Shown here in pieces: positions 26,496 through 34,998 of a stretch of 60,198 nt of DNA. How positions within the stretch are numbered: position 1 is the first letter of the stretch; each line of letters opens with the position of its first letter. The notes under the pieces were generated by a model. The model did no database searches. It had not been told where the DNA came from and saw nothing but the letters and a program-made list of their open reading frames with translations. The position numbers were made by a program, and so were the translations under genes. The DNA is taken from NCBI GenBank assembly GCA_964615935.1, contig CAZTTG010000033.1, positions 1 to 60,198 of the forward strand. Direction: 5' to 3'. This DNA comes from CAZTTG01 sp964615935 (GTDB lineage: Bacteria > Planctomycetota > UBA1135 > GCA-002686595).

Positions 26496-27140
26496 ATGAG
26501 GAGGATGGAGAGGGCGGAGCGCATCGGGGGGATCCTCGACGAGCTGTACCCGAACCCGCCGGTGGCCCTGCGGCACGCGAGCCCCTTCCAGCTCCTGGTG
26601 GCGGTGGTGCTCTCGGCCCAGTGCACCGACAGCCAGGTCAACCGCATCGCGCCCGGGCTCTTCGAGCGCGCCCCGGGGCCCGCGGAGATGGCCGCCCTGC
26701 GGCAGGCCAGCATCGAGAAGATCATCCGGCCCTGCGGCCTGGCGCCCACCAAGTCGAAGGCCATCCGGGGGCTCTGCCGCCTCCTGCTCGAGCGCCACGG
26801 CGGCCGGGTTCCGGAGAGCTTCGAGGAGCTGGAGGCGCTCCCGGGGGTGGGTCACAAGACCGCCGGGGTGGTCCGCTGCCAGGCCTTCGGCCTGCCGGCC
26901 TTCCCGGTGGACACCCACATCCACCGCCTGGCGGCGCGCTGGGGGCTCTCGGACGGCAGCGACGTGGCCCGCACCGAGCGGGACCTGAAGGCGCTCTTCC
27001 CCGAGGAGAGCTGGGGACGCCGGCACCTGCAGATCATCTATTTCGGCCGCGAGCACTGCCCCGCCCGGGGCCACGAGGCGGCCGGCTGTCCGATCTGCTC
27101 CTGGGCCGCCTCGCCGCGGGCGTCGCGGCGCCGGATCTGA
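26496..27140 (+). CDS. nth: endonuclease III (incomplete iron-sulfur motif)
   Basis: The product has 214 residues. It is a base-excision DNA glycosylase/lyase for oxidised pyrimidines. The helix-hairpin-helix LEALPGVGHKTAGV carries the catalytic Lys (about residue 121), and FPVDTHIHR gives the catalytic Asp (residue 139). The C-terminal 4Fe-4S motif, usually C-x6-C-x2-C-x5-C, is here C-x9-C-x2-C with no fourth Cys, so cluster binding may be altered or lost. It starts 25 bases after the sulfatase pair on the same strand. Confidence 0.92.
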   Translation: MRRMERAERIGGILDELYPNPPVALRHASPFQLLVAVVLSAQCTDSQVNRIAPGLFERAPGPAEMAALRQASIEKIIRPCGLAPTKSKAIRGLCRLLLERHGGRVPESFEELEALPGVGHKTAGVVRCQAFGLPAFPVDTHIHRLAARWGLSDGSDVARTERDLKALFPEESWGRRHLQIIYFGREHCPARGHEAAGCPICSWAASPRASRRRI

Positions 27141-27153
27141 TACAAGTCGGCCC

Positions 27154-28044
27154 ATGACGGGGCCGATGATCCAGCTCCACCGGCTCGAGGGTTTCTACTG
27201 GGTGGCGCGGACCGGGGGATACGCCCGGGCGGCGCGCGCCTTCCCCTATCCGATCACGCAGCCGGCGGTCCACCAGCAGGTGAAGAAGCTGGAGGCCGAG
27301 CTGGGGCTGGAGCTCTTCGAGCGCGTGGGCAAGGACCGGGTGCAGCCCACCCCGGCCGGCGCGCGGCTCTTCGAGTTCGCCGCGCCCTTCTTCGAGGGGC
27401 TGCCGCCGCTCCTGCGCTCCCTCTCCAGCGGCGAGTACGGGGGCGTGCTGCACGTGCACGCCTCGACCCTGCTCCTGCGCCACCTCCTGCCCTCCTGGGT
27501 CAAGCGCCTGCAGCGCCGGTTCCCGGGGATCCGGGTCGAGCTCCGCGAGCAGCTCGAGCTGGACCTCTCGATCCTGCGCCGGGGCAAGGCGGATCTGCTG
27601 GTCGACTACCTCCCCGAGGTGCCCGACGACGTGGCCGTGATGCAGGTCGCGACGCTGTCGGGCTTCGTGGTCTATCCCGCCTCCCATCGCCTGTCCAAGC
27701 GCAAGCGCGTGGCGATCAAGGAGTTCGCCGGCGACACATTCATCAGCTACACGCCCGGCACCCTGGCGCACGACCTGCAGCACAAGGGGCTGGCCATGCA
27801 CGGGCTGGAGCCGGAGAAGTCGGTGACGGCCGGCTCGGTGGAGACGATCCTGGGCTTCGTGGAGGCCGGGCTGGGGTTCTCGCTGGTTCCCTCGCTGGAT
27901 GCGGCGGGGCCCAAGGGGCAGGGGATCGAGGCGCGGCCCATCACCTCGCCGAAGGTGGCGTTTCCGGTGTATGCCGCCTGGCGGAAGGACACGCCGCAGA
28001 ACCCGCTACTGGACGCGGCCCTGGAGACGGCTCCGCGGCCGTGA
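27154..28044 (+). CDS. LysR-family transcriptional regulator
   Basis: The product has 296 residues. The N-terminal winged helix (LEGFYWVARTGGYARAARAFPY, then ITQPAVHQQVKKLE and LFERVGKDRVQPT) is typical of LysR proteins, and the C-terminal two-lobed effector domain runs from about residue 95 (GGVLHVHASTLLL). The effector is unknown. It follows the endonuclease III gene by 13 bases; a GATACA box sits just before it, so it may have its own promoter. No divergent gene points to a classical LysR target. Confidence 0.88.
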   Translation: MTGPMIQLHRLEGFYWVARTGGYARAARAFPYPITQPAVHQQVKKLEAELGLELFERVGKDRVQPTPAGARLFEFAAPFFEGLPPLLRSLSSGEYGGVLHVHASTLLLRHLLPSWVKRLQRRFPGIRVELREQLELDLSILRRGKADLLVDYLPEVPDDVAVMQVATLSGFVVYPASHRLSKRKRVAIKEFAGDTFISYTPGTLAHDLQHKGLAMHGLEPEKSVTAGSVETILGFVEAGLGFSLVPSLDAAGPKGQGIEARPITSPKVAFPVYAAWRKDTPQNPLLDAALETAPRP

Positions 28045-28056
28045 GGTCTCGATCCC

Positions 28057-28072
28057 GTCTCCTCGAGGAGAC
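28057..28072. terminator. short hairpin between convergent genes
   Basis: GTCTCC-TCGA-GGAGAC is a perfect six-base stem with a TCGA loop, lying in the 52 bases between the LysR stop and the AsmA-like stop on the opposite strand. It could stop transcription from both sides. Confidence 0.4.
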
Positions 28073-28096
28073 AGAGGACCCGCCGCGAGTCGCGCC

Positions 28097-30976
28097 TCAC
28101 CCACCCCCCAGCAGATCCAGCAGGCCCCTCTGCATCTGCCTCTTCAGCGCGTCCTCCAGCATCCCCTCCAGGAAGCCCTTCTCGATCTTCAGGCGCGGCT
28201 TGCGGATCGTCCCCCCGATCTCGATGGGCACCATCACCTCGCCGCCCAGGAGCTGCCGGACCTGCCCGAGCTTGGCGTCCAGGTCCCGGGACAGCACCCC
28301 CACCGGCAGCTTGCACGTCAGCGAGAGCCCACCATCGCCCAGGCCCAAGCTCCCCTCGATCGGAACCCGCTGCCCTCCGATGTCGAACGCGAGCCCCTGG
28401 TAGCTCACCCTCCCCCCCTCGATCGAGAGCCCGATGGGCTCGATGTTCGCCACCCACCGCCCCGCGTGCGCCCCGGCGAGCTGGCGGAGGTTCAGCCCCA
28501 GCTCGGGCAGGATCTCGTAGCTCACCTCCCCCAGGGACAGGTTCAACTGGCCCCGCAGCCGGGTGAGATCGCCGTCCAGGGGCAGATCGAAGTCGCGCAC
28601 CTCCAGCCTCACCGGCTCGGCGCCGGGCGTCTGCTCGAGGCCGACCAGCAGCGGCAGCAGACTGCCGACGACGCGTCTGGAGAACAGCGGGCCGAGCCCC
28701 AGCCGGACGTCCAGCCCCTGCTCGCCGCGCGCCGTGAGCAGGCCGTCCTCGAAGCCGCCTCGCAGCTCGATGCCCGCGAGCTCGGAGCGCAGGTTCAGGG
28801 TGGCCGGCTCGCCCGCCGTCGCCGGCCAGCGGCCGTCGACCTCCAGGTCGAAGGCCGAGCCCAGCGCGTCGAGCAGGAGGCCGTCCTGGCCGGCCAGCTC
28901 GTCGATGAGCCGGGTGGGAAGGCCGCCCGCGCTGCCGCGGATCTCGATCTCGAGCCCGGGCGCGGGGGTCCCCTCCGGCCCGGAGTCCGCCAACAGGGCG
29001 CGGAGGCCCCGGACGTCGATCGACAGGTCGATCGGACGCGGGGCGGGGGCCGCGAGGCGGACCTCCAGGGGTCCGCCCGGCCGGAGGCGGAGGCTCGGCT
29101 GGACCGTGAAGCGCTCGGTGGCGGCGGTCGGATCGGCGCCCTCGGGCGGACCCGACCAGCTCCACAGCTCGGGCAGGAGCTCGAGGTCCAGCTCCCCACC
29201 GTCCAGGAAGCGCTCCAGGGCGCCGGACTCCGGGTCCGGCGGCGGCAGCCGAAGCCGCAGCCGGGTCAGGCTCAGGGGCGCGGTCCCCTCCCTCGTCAGG
29301 GTAGCCCCCTCGGGGAGCCAGGGATCCAGGACGCCCTCGGGCATCCCCACGGTCGCCACCACGGGGGCCTCGCCGAGGCCCTCCACGGTCCAGCCGCCGG
29401 CCCCCTCGCTCACCCTCAGGAGGGCGCTCAGCGCGTCCCCCCGCACGTCCACCTCCCATGCCGAGCCCCCCTCCTCGGCGGCGTCCGCCGCGCGCAGGGT
29501 GGCGGCCAGGCGCTCGCCCAGCACGTCGAGCGCCTGGGCGGCGTCCAGCCCCGTGAGCCGCGCGATCGTCGGCGCGGGGCGCTCGAGCTCCAGCTGGCTC
29601 TCGAGGCCGTCGAGGTCGCCGCGAAGGGGCCAGGGGAGGCTGGTGCGGGACTCGACGCGCGTCCACTCCGCGCCCGAGCCCGCCTCGCACGAGAGCGTCA
29701 CCCGGGCCGGCGCGCCGGGCTCGACCCGCAGGCCGGCCTCGAGCCCGCGCAGCTCGATGGAAGGGGGCGGAGGCTCGCCCGGCGGAGCCGCGATCCAGTC
29801 GCCGGCGCGGAGGCTGGCGACGAGCCGAAGATCCTCGAGCCTGGGGACGAGGCCCGCGGCGCCGTCGCCGTCCCCGGAGCCGAGGGGCACCACGAGCTCC
29901 TCGACGGAGAGCTCCGCCCGCTGCCCGGCCAGGGGCTCGAGACCGGCGGGCAGCTCGCGGCCGAGCAGGGCGCGCGCCAGCTCGGTCGTGAGGGGAAGGC
30001 TGAGCTCGGGTCCCTCCGCGTCCCGGAGGCGCAGCTCGCCGTCCTCGATCACCCCGTCCAGCTCGAGCCGGGCGGTGTCCGAGGCGAGCTCCAGCTTCAG
30101 CTCGCCGCTGCCGTCGGTCGCGGTCCCGGTCGCGGTGAGGTCGAAGAAGGGCCCCAGGCTCGCGACCAGGCGCCCGTCCGCCGAGAGGAGCGCGTCCACC
30201 AGGCCCGAGGGCAGGCGAGACGCCCGGGCGTCGAGCCGGGCCTGGGTCGGGCTCGAGGGGTCAGCGCTACCGAAGGGGCGATGCACCTCGAGGTCGACCT
30301 CCAGGCGCCCGGGCTCGTCCGAGGCGAGCTCGGTGCGTGCGGTGAGGGTCAGGGGGCGCCCGGGCAGGAGCCGGAGGCGGGCGTCGAGGTTCCGGAGCTC
30401 GATCGGCGGTCCGAGGGCCCGGGTGTGGGCGTCGGACCAGGTGATGCGCTCGGCCTCGACCCGGGCCTCGGCCTGGAGCCCGTTCAGCCACCCCCCTCCG
30501 GAGGAGGGCACCTCCCGCCGGCCCTCGCCGGACCGGGGGTCTAGCGGCGCCAGGGCGCGCTGGAGGTTGGTGGCCCCCGCCTCGTCGGCCTCCAGCTCGG
30601 CCGAGAGGCTCACCTCGATCCCCTCCAGGCGTCGGCCCAGGCCGAGCAGGAGCTCCGACAGGGGCCCGATGCGCGCCTCGGCGCGGGCCACGCAGCCGCC
30701 CTCGGGGTCGAAGAGGGCGATGCCCTCGATGTCCTGCGCCTCGAACCAGCGCGACCGCAGGGCCCCCACCTCGAGGCAGCCGGCGCGCTCGCGGGCGAAG
30801 CGCTCCTCGATCCAGCCCGGGCCCCAGCGCGACAGCAGGGAGGGCAGCAGGGCGAGGAAGCCGATCAGGGTTCCCAGGAAGAGGCCGAAGGCGCCCAGGG
30901 CGAGCCGCGCGGGTCGGGACAGGCGTCCCTTCCGTCGGCTCTTGGCTTCTCCCCCTGCCCCGTCCGTTCTGGCCAT
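28097..30976 (-). CDS. AsmA-like envelope protein
   Basis: The product has 959 residues. An N-terminal membrane helix (ALGAFGLFLGTLIGFLALLPSLL) follows a basic cytoplasmic stub, and the remainder is repetitive beta-strand sequence (LRLRPGGPLEVRL, LEVDLEVHRPF). It ends with an AsmA-type C-terminal domain (VSYQGLAFDIGGQRVPIEGSLGLGDG). AsmA, TamB and YhdP form long lipid-transfer bridges between the inner and outer membrane. The final helix carries KIEKGFLEGMLEDALKR. The long size and single N-terminal anchor fit that role. It precedes nothing on the minus strand and follows YqgE by 66 bases. Confidence 0.7.
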   Translation of the reverse strand: MARTDGAGGEAKSRRKGRLSRPARLALGAFGLFLGTLIGFLALLPSLLSRWGPGWIEERFARERAGCLEVGALRSRWFEAQDIEGIALFDPEGGCVARAEARIGPLSELLLGLGRRLEGIEVSLSAELEADEAGATNLQRALAPLDPRSGEGRREVPSSGGGWLNGLQAEARVEAERITWSDAHTRALGPPIELRNLDARLRLLPGRPLTLTARTELASDEPGRLEVDLEVHRPFGSADPSSPTQARLDARASRLPSGLVDALLSADGRLVASLGPFFDLTATGTATDGSGELKLELASDTARLELDGVIEDGELRLRDAEGPELSLPLTTELARALLGRELPAGLEPLAGQRAELSVEELVVPLGSGDGDGAAGLVPRLEDLRLVASLRAGDWIAAPPGEPPPPSIELRGLEAGLRVEPGAPARVTLSCEAGSGAEWTRVESRTSLPWPLRGDLDGLESQLELERPAPTIARLTGLDAAQALDVLGERLAATLRAADAAEEGGSAWEVDVRGDALSALLRVSEGAGGWTVEGLGEAPVVATVGMPEGVLDPWLPEGATLTREGTAPLSLTRLRLRLPPPDPESGALERFLDGGELDLELLPELWSWSGPPEGADPTAATERFTVQPSLRLRPGGPLEVRLAAPAPRPIDLSIDVRGLRALLADSGPEGTPAPGLEIEIRGSAGGLPTRLIDELAGQDGLLLDALGSAFDLEVDGRWPATAGEPATLNLRSELAGIELRGGFEDGLLTARGEQGLDVRLGLGPLFSRRVVGSLLPLLVGLEQTPGAEPVRLEVRDFDLPLDGDLTRLRGQLNLSLGEVSYEILPELGLNLRQLAGAHAGRWVANIEPIGLSIEGGRVSYQGLAFDIGGQRVPIEGSLGLGDGGLSLTCKLPVGVLSRDLDAKLGQVRQLLGGEVMVPIEIGGTIRKPRLKIEKGFLEGMLEDALKRQMQRGLLDLLGGG

Positions 30977-31012
30977 GTCCCGCGCGCCGGTGTGCCCTCG
31001 ACCGGCCGGCCC

Positions 31013-31020
31013 AGCATAGC
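31013..31020 (-). promoter_or_regulatory. -10-like box GCTATGCT
   Basis: On the minus strand the box reads GCTATGCT, 37 bases upstream of the AsmA-like start at 30976, and belongs to the recurrent pattern. Confidence 0.4.
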
Positions 31021-31041
31021 GTCCCGGCCCGCCCAGGCGGA

Positions 31042-31608
31042 TCAGTTCAGCCGCGGATCGGTGTTCTCGTTCGACGCCCCGTCGCCGCTCACCGCGCGCA
31101 CCACGTTGCGCCACAGGGTGCGGGGGTCGTCCTCGAACACGATCTCGCTCGATCCGGGGGCGGGCAACCAGGAGCCGGTGGCCAGCTCCAGGTCGAGCTG
31201 GCCCGGTCCCCAGCCCGCGTAGCCCACCAGGAGCCTCACGCGGCTCAGGCCCTCGATCTTCTCCTCGTTCAGGAAGGAGGCGACCTGCTCGATGTCGCCG
31301 CCCCACCACAGGTCGTCGCCGAGGGGGATGCCGTCGGGCACCTGCTGGGGGATGCGGTGCAGCACCTGGAGCGTGTCCAGACCCACCGGGCCGCCCTGAC
31401 CGATGGGGAACTCGAGCTGACCCAGGACCGGGTGCTCGGGCAGGACCTGGGTGGTGTCGTAGCCCGAGAAGCGGTTGATCACGAAGCCGATGGCGCCCTC
31501 GTCGGTGTGCCGGCACATCAGCACCACCGTGTGCACGAAGTTGGGGTCGAGCAGGTCCGGGCTCGAGGCCAGGAGGGCGCCCGCGGGCACGCGCAGCTTC
31601 ATGTCCAT
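31042..31608 (-). CDS. YqgE/AlgH family protein (UPF0301)
   Basis: The product has 188 residues, the family length. Diagnostic segments are LLASSPDLLDPNFVHTVVLM, HTDEGAIGFVINR, GGPVGLDTL, and LVGYAGWGPGQLDLELATGSW. The family is linked to envelope and regulatory phenotypes but its biochemistry is unknown. No Shine-Dalgarno sequence precedes either candidate ATG (31608 or 31602). A -10-like box at 31615-31622 ends about seven bases before 31608, so the transcript may be leaderless. It is upstream of the AsmA-like gene on the same strand. Confidence 0.95.
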   Translation of the reverse strand: MDMKLRVPAGALLASSPDLLDPNFVHTVVLMCRHTDEGAIGFVINRFSGYDTTQVLPEHPVLGQLEFPIGQGGPVGLDTLQVLHRIPQQVPDGIPLGDDLWWGGDIEQVASFLNEEKIEGLSRVRLLVGYAGWGPGQLDLELATGSWLPAPGSSEIVFEDDPRTLWRNVVRAVSGDGASNENTDPRLN

Positions 31609-31614
31609 GCGTTC

Positions 31615-31622
31615 AGGCTAGC
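31615..31622 (-). promoter_or_regulatory. -10-like box GCTAGCCT next to a start codon
   Basis: On the minus strand GCTAGCCT ends seven bases before the YqgE ATG. That spacing places the transcription start at or beside the start codon. Confidence 0.4.
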
Positions 31623-31656
31623 GCCCGAGGGCGAATTCCACCATCGCCGGCGCGGC

Positions 31657-33291
31657 TCAGGCTCCCGGCGCCTCACCGGGGGGGGCGCCGGGCCGCCCGG
31701 GGGTGGCGCCGGGGCGCTCCAGGGTCAGGACGCACTCGACGTGGGGCGTGTGCGGGAAGAGGTCGAGCGGACGCGCGCGGAGCAGGCGCCATCCGATGGC
31801 GTTCAGGCGCCGCAGGTCGGCGTGGGCCGCGCGCAGGTTGCAGCACACCCACACGATGCGCGGCGGCGCCATCAATACGAGGCCGTCGGTGACCGCGGGG
31901 TGCATCCCGGCCCGTGGAGGATCGATCACGACCACGTCGGGGGACGGCCGCTCGGAGCCGCGGATCCGGGAGGCCGACAGGAGCTGGCGCAGGTCGCCGG
32001 CCTCGAAGCGCGCGTTCTCCACCCCGTTGGCCTCGGCGTTGCGCCAGGCGTCCTCCACGGCGGCGGCGATCAGCTCGAAGCCGCGGACCTCGCGCACCTC
32101 GTTCGCCAGCGAGAGGGCGAAGACCCCGCCGCCGCAGTAGAGGTCGTAGAGGGTCTCGCGCCCGCTGCCGGCCACCTCCTCGCGCACCACCGCCACGAGC
32201 TCCTCGGCAGCCGGGGTGTTCACCTGGAAGAAGGAGGAGGCCGAGATGCGGAAGCGGAGCCCCGCCAGCTCCTCGGTGATGAAGCCCGGGCCGTGGAGCA
32301 CGCGCTCGCGCTCCCCGGCCGCCACCACCGCCAGACGGCTGCTGACGGCCTGGACCAGGGTGCTGATCGCGGGCTGCTCGCGGAGCAGGGCCCGGGCGTA
32401 GGGCTCGATCGCCTCGGGCGCCTCATCGCGCGTGATCAGCAGGGCCAGGATCTGACCGCTGGCGTGACTCCGGCGCAGGACCAGGTGCCGCAGGAGCCCG
32501 CGGTGCTCGTGGACGTCCCAGCCGCTGAGCCCCGCGGCGCGAGCCAGGCGGCGCGCGCTCGCCAGGATGGCGTTGCCCTCGGGGAACTGCAGGTGGCACT
32601 CGCCCACGTCGAGCACCTTCCCGCGGTGCCCCGGCACGTGGAGGCCGAGGGCGAAGTCGGCCGGGACGCCGGCGGGCTCGCCGGCCTCGATCCAGCGCCG
32701 GTTCGAGAAGGTGAAGTCCATCTTGTTGCGGTAGCCGAAGGGCTCGGCGCAGGGGACGATGGGCTCGATGCGCGGGGGCCCGCCCAGGGTGAGCCCCTCC
32801 AGGCAGGCGGTCACCCAGGCCTGCTTGTGGCGGAGCTGGGCCTCGTAGGCGAGCTCCTGGGAGGTGCAGCCGCCGCAGGTACCGCAGTGGGCGCAGCGGG
32901 CCGGGACCGCCTCCGGGGAGGGCTCCAGGGTCTCGAGGCGACGGACCTCGAGCTGGTCGCGCCGCCGCCGCCGGACCTCGACCAGCGCCAGCTCGCCCGG
33001 GAGGCCTCGGCCCCCGCGGACGCGGTAGTCCTCGCCCCTCCACCGGGTCCGACCCACCGCCCGGCCGCGGTGGTCCAGGCCGGTCAGGCGCACCTCGAGC
33101 AGGTCTCCACGGCTCGGCTTGCGCGCCGGGCCCCGCGAGCCCTGCCCGATCGACCTCGGAGTCGACTCCGGATCCGGGATCGACCCCGCAACCGGCGGCC
33201 GGCCCGCGCGTCCCCTGGGCGGGTGGCGGGTTGTGGACGGTCGAGCGGGCGGGCCGGTTTCGGCCGAGGCTCCTTCGGTTTTGCCGCACAT
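31657..33291 (-). CDS. RNA m5U methyltransferase, TrmA/RlmD family
   Basis: The product has 544 residues. A TRAM-like RNA-binding domain (about residues 60-110, GDLLEVRLTGLDHRGRAVG) is followed by a Cys-rich stretch CAHCGTCGGC that resembles the iron-sulfur site of RlmD. The SAM-dependent methyltransferase domain follows, with LYDLYCGGGVFALSLAN and DVVVIDPPRAGMHPAV. The catalytic region reads VWVCCNLRAAHADL, replacing the common SCNP by CCNL but keeping a Cys. The target is probably rRNA or tRNA uridine. The first 50-60 residues are low-complexity and the true start may lie later; a -10-like box lies 11 bases before the 33291 ATG. Confidence 0.87.
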   Translation of the reverse strand: MCGKTEGASAETGPPARPSTTRHPPRGRAGRPPVAGSIPDPESTPRSIGQGSRGPARKPSRGDLLEVRLTGLDHRGRAVGRTRWRGEDYRVRGGRGLPGELALVEVRRRRRDQLEVRRLETLEPSPEAVPARCAHCGTCGGCTSQELAYEAQLRHKQAWVTACLEGLTLGGPPRIEPIVPCAEPFGYRNKMDFTFSNRRWIEAGEPAGVPADFALGLHVPGHRGKVLDVGECHLQFPEGNAILASARRLARAAGLSGWDVHEHRGLLRHLVLRRSHASGQILALLITRDEAPEAIEPYARALLREQPAISTLVQAVSSRLAVVAAGERERVLHGPGFITEELAGLRFRISASSFFQVNTPAAEELVAVVREEVAGSGRETLYDLYCGGGVFALSLANEVREVRGFELIAAAVEDAWRNAEANGVENARFEAGDLRQLLSASRIRGSERPSPDVVVIDPPRAGMHPAVTDGLVLMAPPRIVWVCCNLRAAHADLRRLNAIGWRLLRARPLDLFPHTPHVECVLTLERPGATPGRPGAPPGEAPGA

Positions 33292-33301
33292 GGACCGTAA
33301 A

Positions 33302-33309
33302 AGGGTAGC
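33302..33309 (-). promoter_or_regulatory. -10-like box GCTACCCT next to a start codon
   Basis: On the minus strand GCTACCCT ends 11 bases before the ATG at 33291, and no ribosome site is visible, which is consistent with a leaderless or very short-leader message. Confidence 0.35.
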
Positions 33310-33326
33310 AGTCCCCGACCCGGTCC

Positions 33327-34982
33327 ATGCTCCCCGAATCCCCCAGCGCCTCCCCGACGCGCCGCGCGGCGACCGCCGGCCTCCTCCTGTGCCTGGCGGC
33401 CTTCGCCCTCCTGGCGGCTCGCTTCGACTTCCTGATCGACGACGCCTTCATCTCCTTCCGCTACGCCCGCAACTGGGCCGAGGGCGCGGGCCTGCGCTAC
33501 AACCCCGGCGAGGGGGCCCCGGTCGAGGGCTACAGCAACTTCCTGTGGGTCGCCGCCCTGGCGGGAGCCGCCCGGCTGGGGGTCCCGCTCGAGCTCGCCT
33601 CGCGAGCCCTCTCGCTCGCCTGCGGCGCCGCGCTGATCGCGCTCCTGTTCCGCTTCCTGGTGCGCCGGCTGGAGGTCCCGGCGGAGCGCGCGACCCTCGC
33701 CGTCCTGGCGGTGGCCTCCTCGGCCAGCTTCGCCGCGTGGAGCAGCGGCGGCCTGGAAACGATGCCGTTCGCCCTGCTCCTCTTCGGCGCCTTCGCCCTC
33801 CTGCAGGGGGACCGCCGCGGCAGGCGCGCGCCCCTCCTGGCCGGCCTGTGCGGTCTGGGCGTGGCGCTGATCCGGGTCGAGGGCGTGGCCTGGGCCCTGG
33901 CGCTGGCCCTGCTCCACTGGACGGAGCGCCGGCGCGGGTCCCGGCGCTCGCCGGGGCTCGGCGCCTACGTCGTCCCGGTCCTCGTGGGCTTCGGACTCTA
34001 CGTCGTCTTCCGGCGCCTGCACTTCGGCGAGTGGACGGCCAACACCGTCCACGCCAAGGCGGTGCTCTCCCCCGAGGTGCTGCTGCGCGGGCTGAAGACC
34101 ACCGCGAGCTTCCTGGTGCTCTGCCTGTGGCCGCTTTTCGCCCTGGCCCTGGCCCCCCTCGCCCTGCGAGGAGCCCACCGCCGCACGGCCTGGACGGCGG
34201 GCGGCCTGAGCCTGGCTTTCCTGTCGTACGACACCCTGGTCGGCGGGGACTGGATGCCGCTGTTCCGCTTCCTCGCCCCGGGGCTGCCCTTCCTGGCGAT
34301 CCTGCTCGGCCTGGGGCTGGCGCGGCTGCCGCGCGCGGCCGCCCTGGCGACGGGAGCGACGGCCGTGCTCCTCGGGCTGGGCCCGACCTTCGACCTCTCG
34401 CTAGCTCCCCGGGGCCTGCGAGAAGCCCTGTACTTCCGCGGCTTCCAGGGCGGCGGCTACCAGAGCGAGCTCGAGCGCTGGAGGACGGCCGTGGAGAACG
34501 GCGAGCGCTTCGCGCTGATCGGCCGCGGGCTGGCCCAGGTGTCGCAACCCGGCGACTCGATCGCCTGCGGCGCGATCGGCGCGATCGGCTACCACTCGCG
34601 CCTTCGGGTGTACGACCGCAACGGTCTGGTGAGCCGGGAGGTGGCCCGCCTGGAGCGCGCCGAGCTCGGAGGCGACTCGGGCACCGCGGGGCACGACCGC
34701 CGCGTGCCCTGGTCCTTCTTCGCCGAGGACGCGCCCACCTGGTTCGAGCCCTACGCCTTCGAGCCGGCTCCCGGGCCGCTCGAGGAATCCGAAGCCCAGG
34801 CGGCCCGCCTGGTGGGCCGCAGCCTCTTCGCCCGGGACCCCGCGCTGCGCGGCTGCTGCGTGCCCGAGGCCCGCCGGCTGCAGGCCGCCCCCGGGATCCC
34901 CCCGGGCTGGGCGCTGCTCCTCCTTCGCTACACTCCGGACCCGGAGGAGGCCCGCCGCGCCTGGGAGCGGCTGCTGCCCTGA
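33327..34982 (+). CDS. multi-pass glycosyltransferase (GT-C, arabinofuranosyl/mannosyltransferase-like)
   Basis: The product has 551 residues and about ten hydrophobic spans in the first 370 residues. The first extracytoplasmic loop carries the GT-C acidic motif DDAFISFRYARNWAEG and then YNPGEGAPVEGYSNFLW, a pattern shared with the mycobacterial AftB-type group. The soluble C-terminal part (from about residue 380) lacks membrane spans. It should use a lipid-linked sugar donor at the outer face of the membrane. It is followed 16 bases later by a TMTC-like protein on the same strand, so the two may glycosylate or process one target. Confidence 0.72.
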   Translation: MLPESPSASPTRRAATAGLLLCLAAFALLAARFDFLIDDAFISFRYARNWAEGAGLRYNPGEGAPVEGYSNFLWVAALAGAARLGVPLELASRALSLACGAALIALLFRFLVRRLEVPAERATLAVLAVASSASFAAWSSGGLETMPFALLLFGAFALLQGDRRGRRAPLLAGLCGLGVALIRVEGVAWALALALLHWTERRRGSRRSPGLGAYVVPVLVGFGLYVVFRRLHFGEWTANTVHAKAVLSPEVLLRGLKTTASFLVLCLWPLFALALAPLALRGAHRRTAWTAGGLSLAFLSYDTLVGGDWMPLFRFLAPGLPFLAILLGLGLARLPRAAALATGATAVLLGLGPTFDLSLAPRGLREALYFRGFQGGGYQSELERWRTAVENGERFALIGRGLAQVSQPGDSIACGAIGAIGYHSRLRVYDRNGLVSREVARLERAELGGDSGTAGHDRRVPWSFFAEDAPTWFEPYAFEPAPGPLEESEAQAARLVGRSLFARDPALRGCCVPEARRLQAAPGIPPGWALLLLRYTPDPEEARRAWERLLP

Positions 34983-34998
34983 ACCGGGCCGGAAGCGG

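Noticed and set aside
24581..26764. 727-residue minus-strand open frame across the second sulfatase
   Set aside because: It is antisense to a sulfatase with intact motifs; in GC-rich DNA long antisense frames arise without selection, and its translation is low-complexity Ala/Gly/Gln/Leu with no motif.
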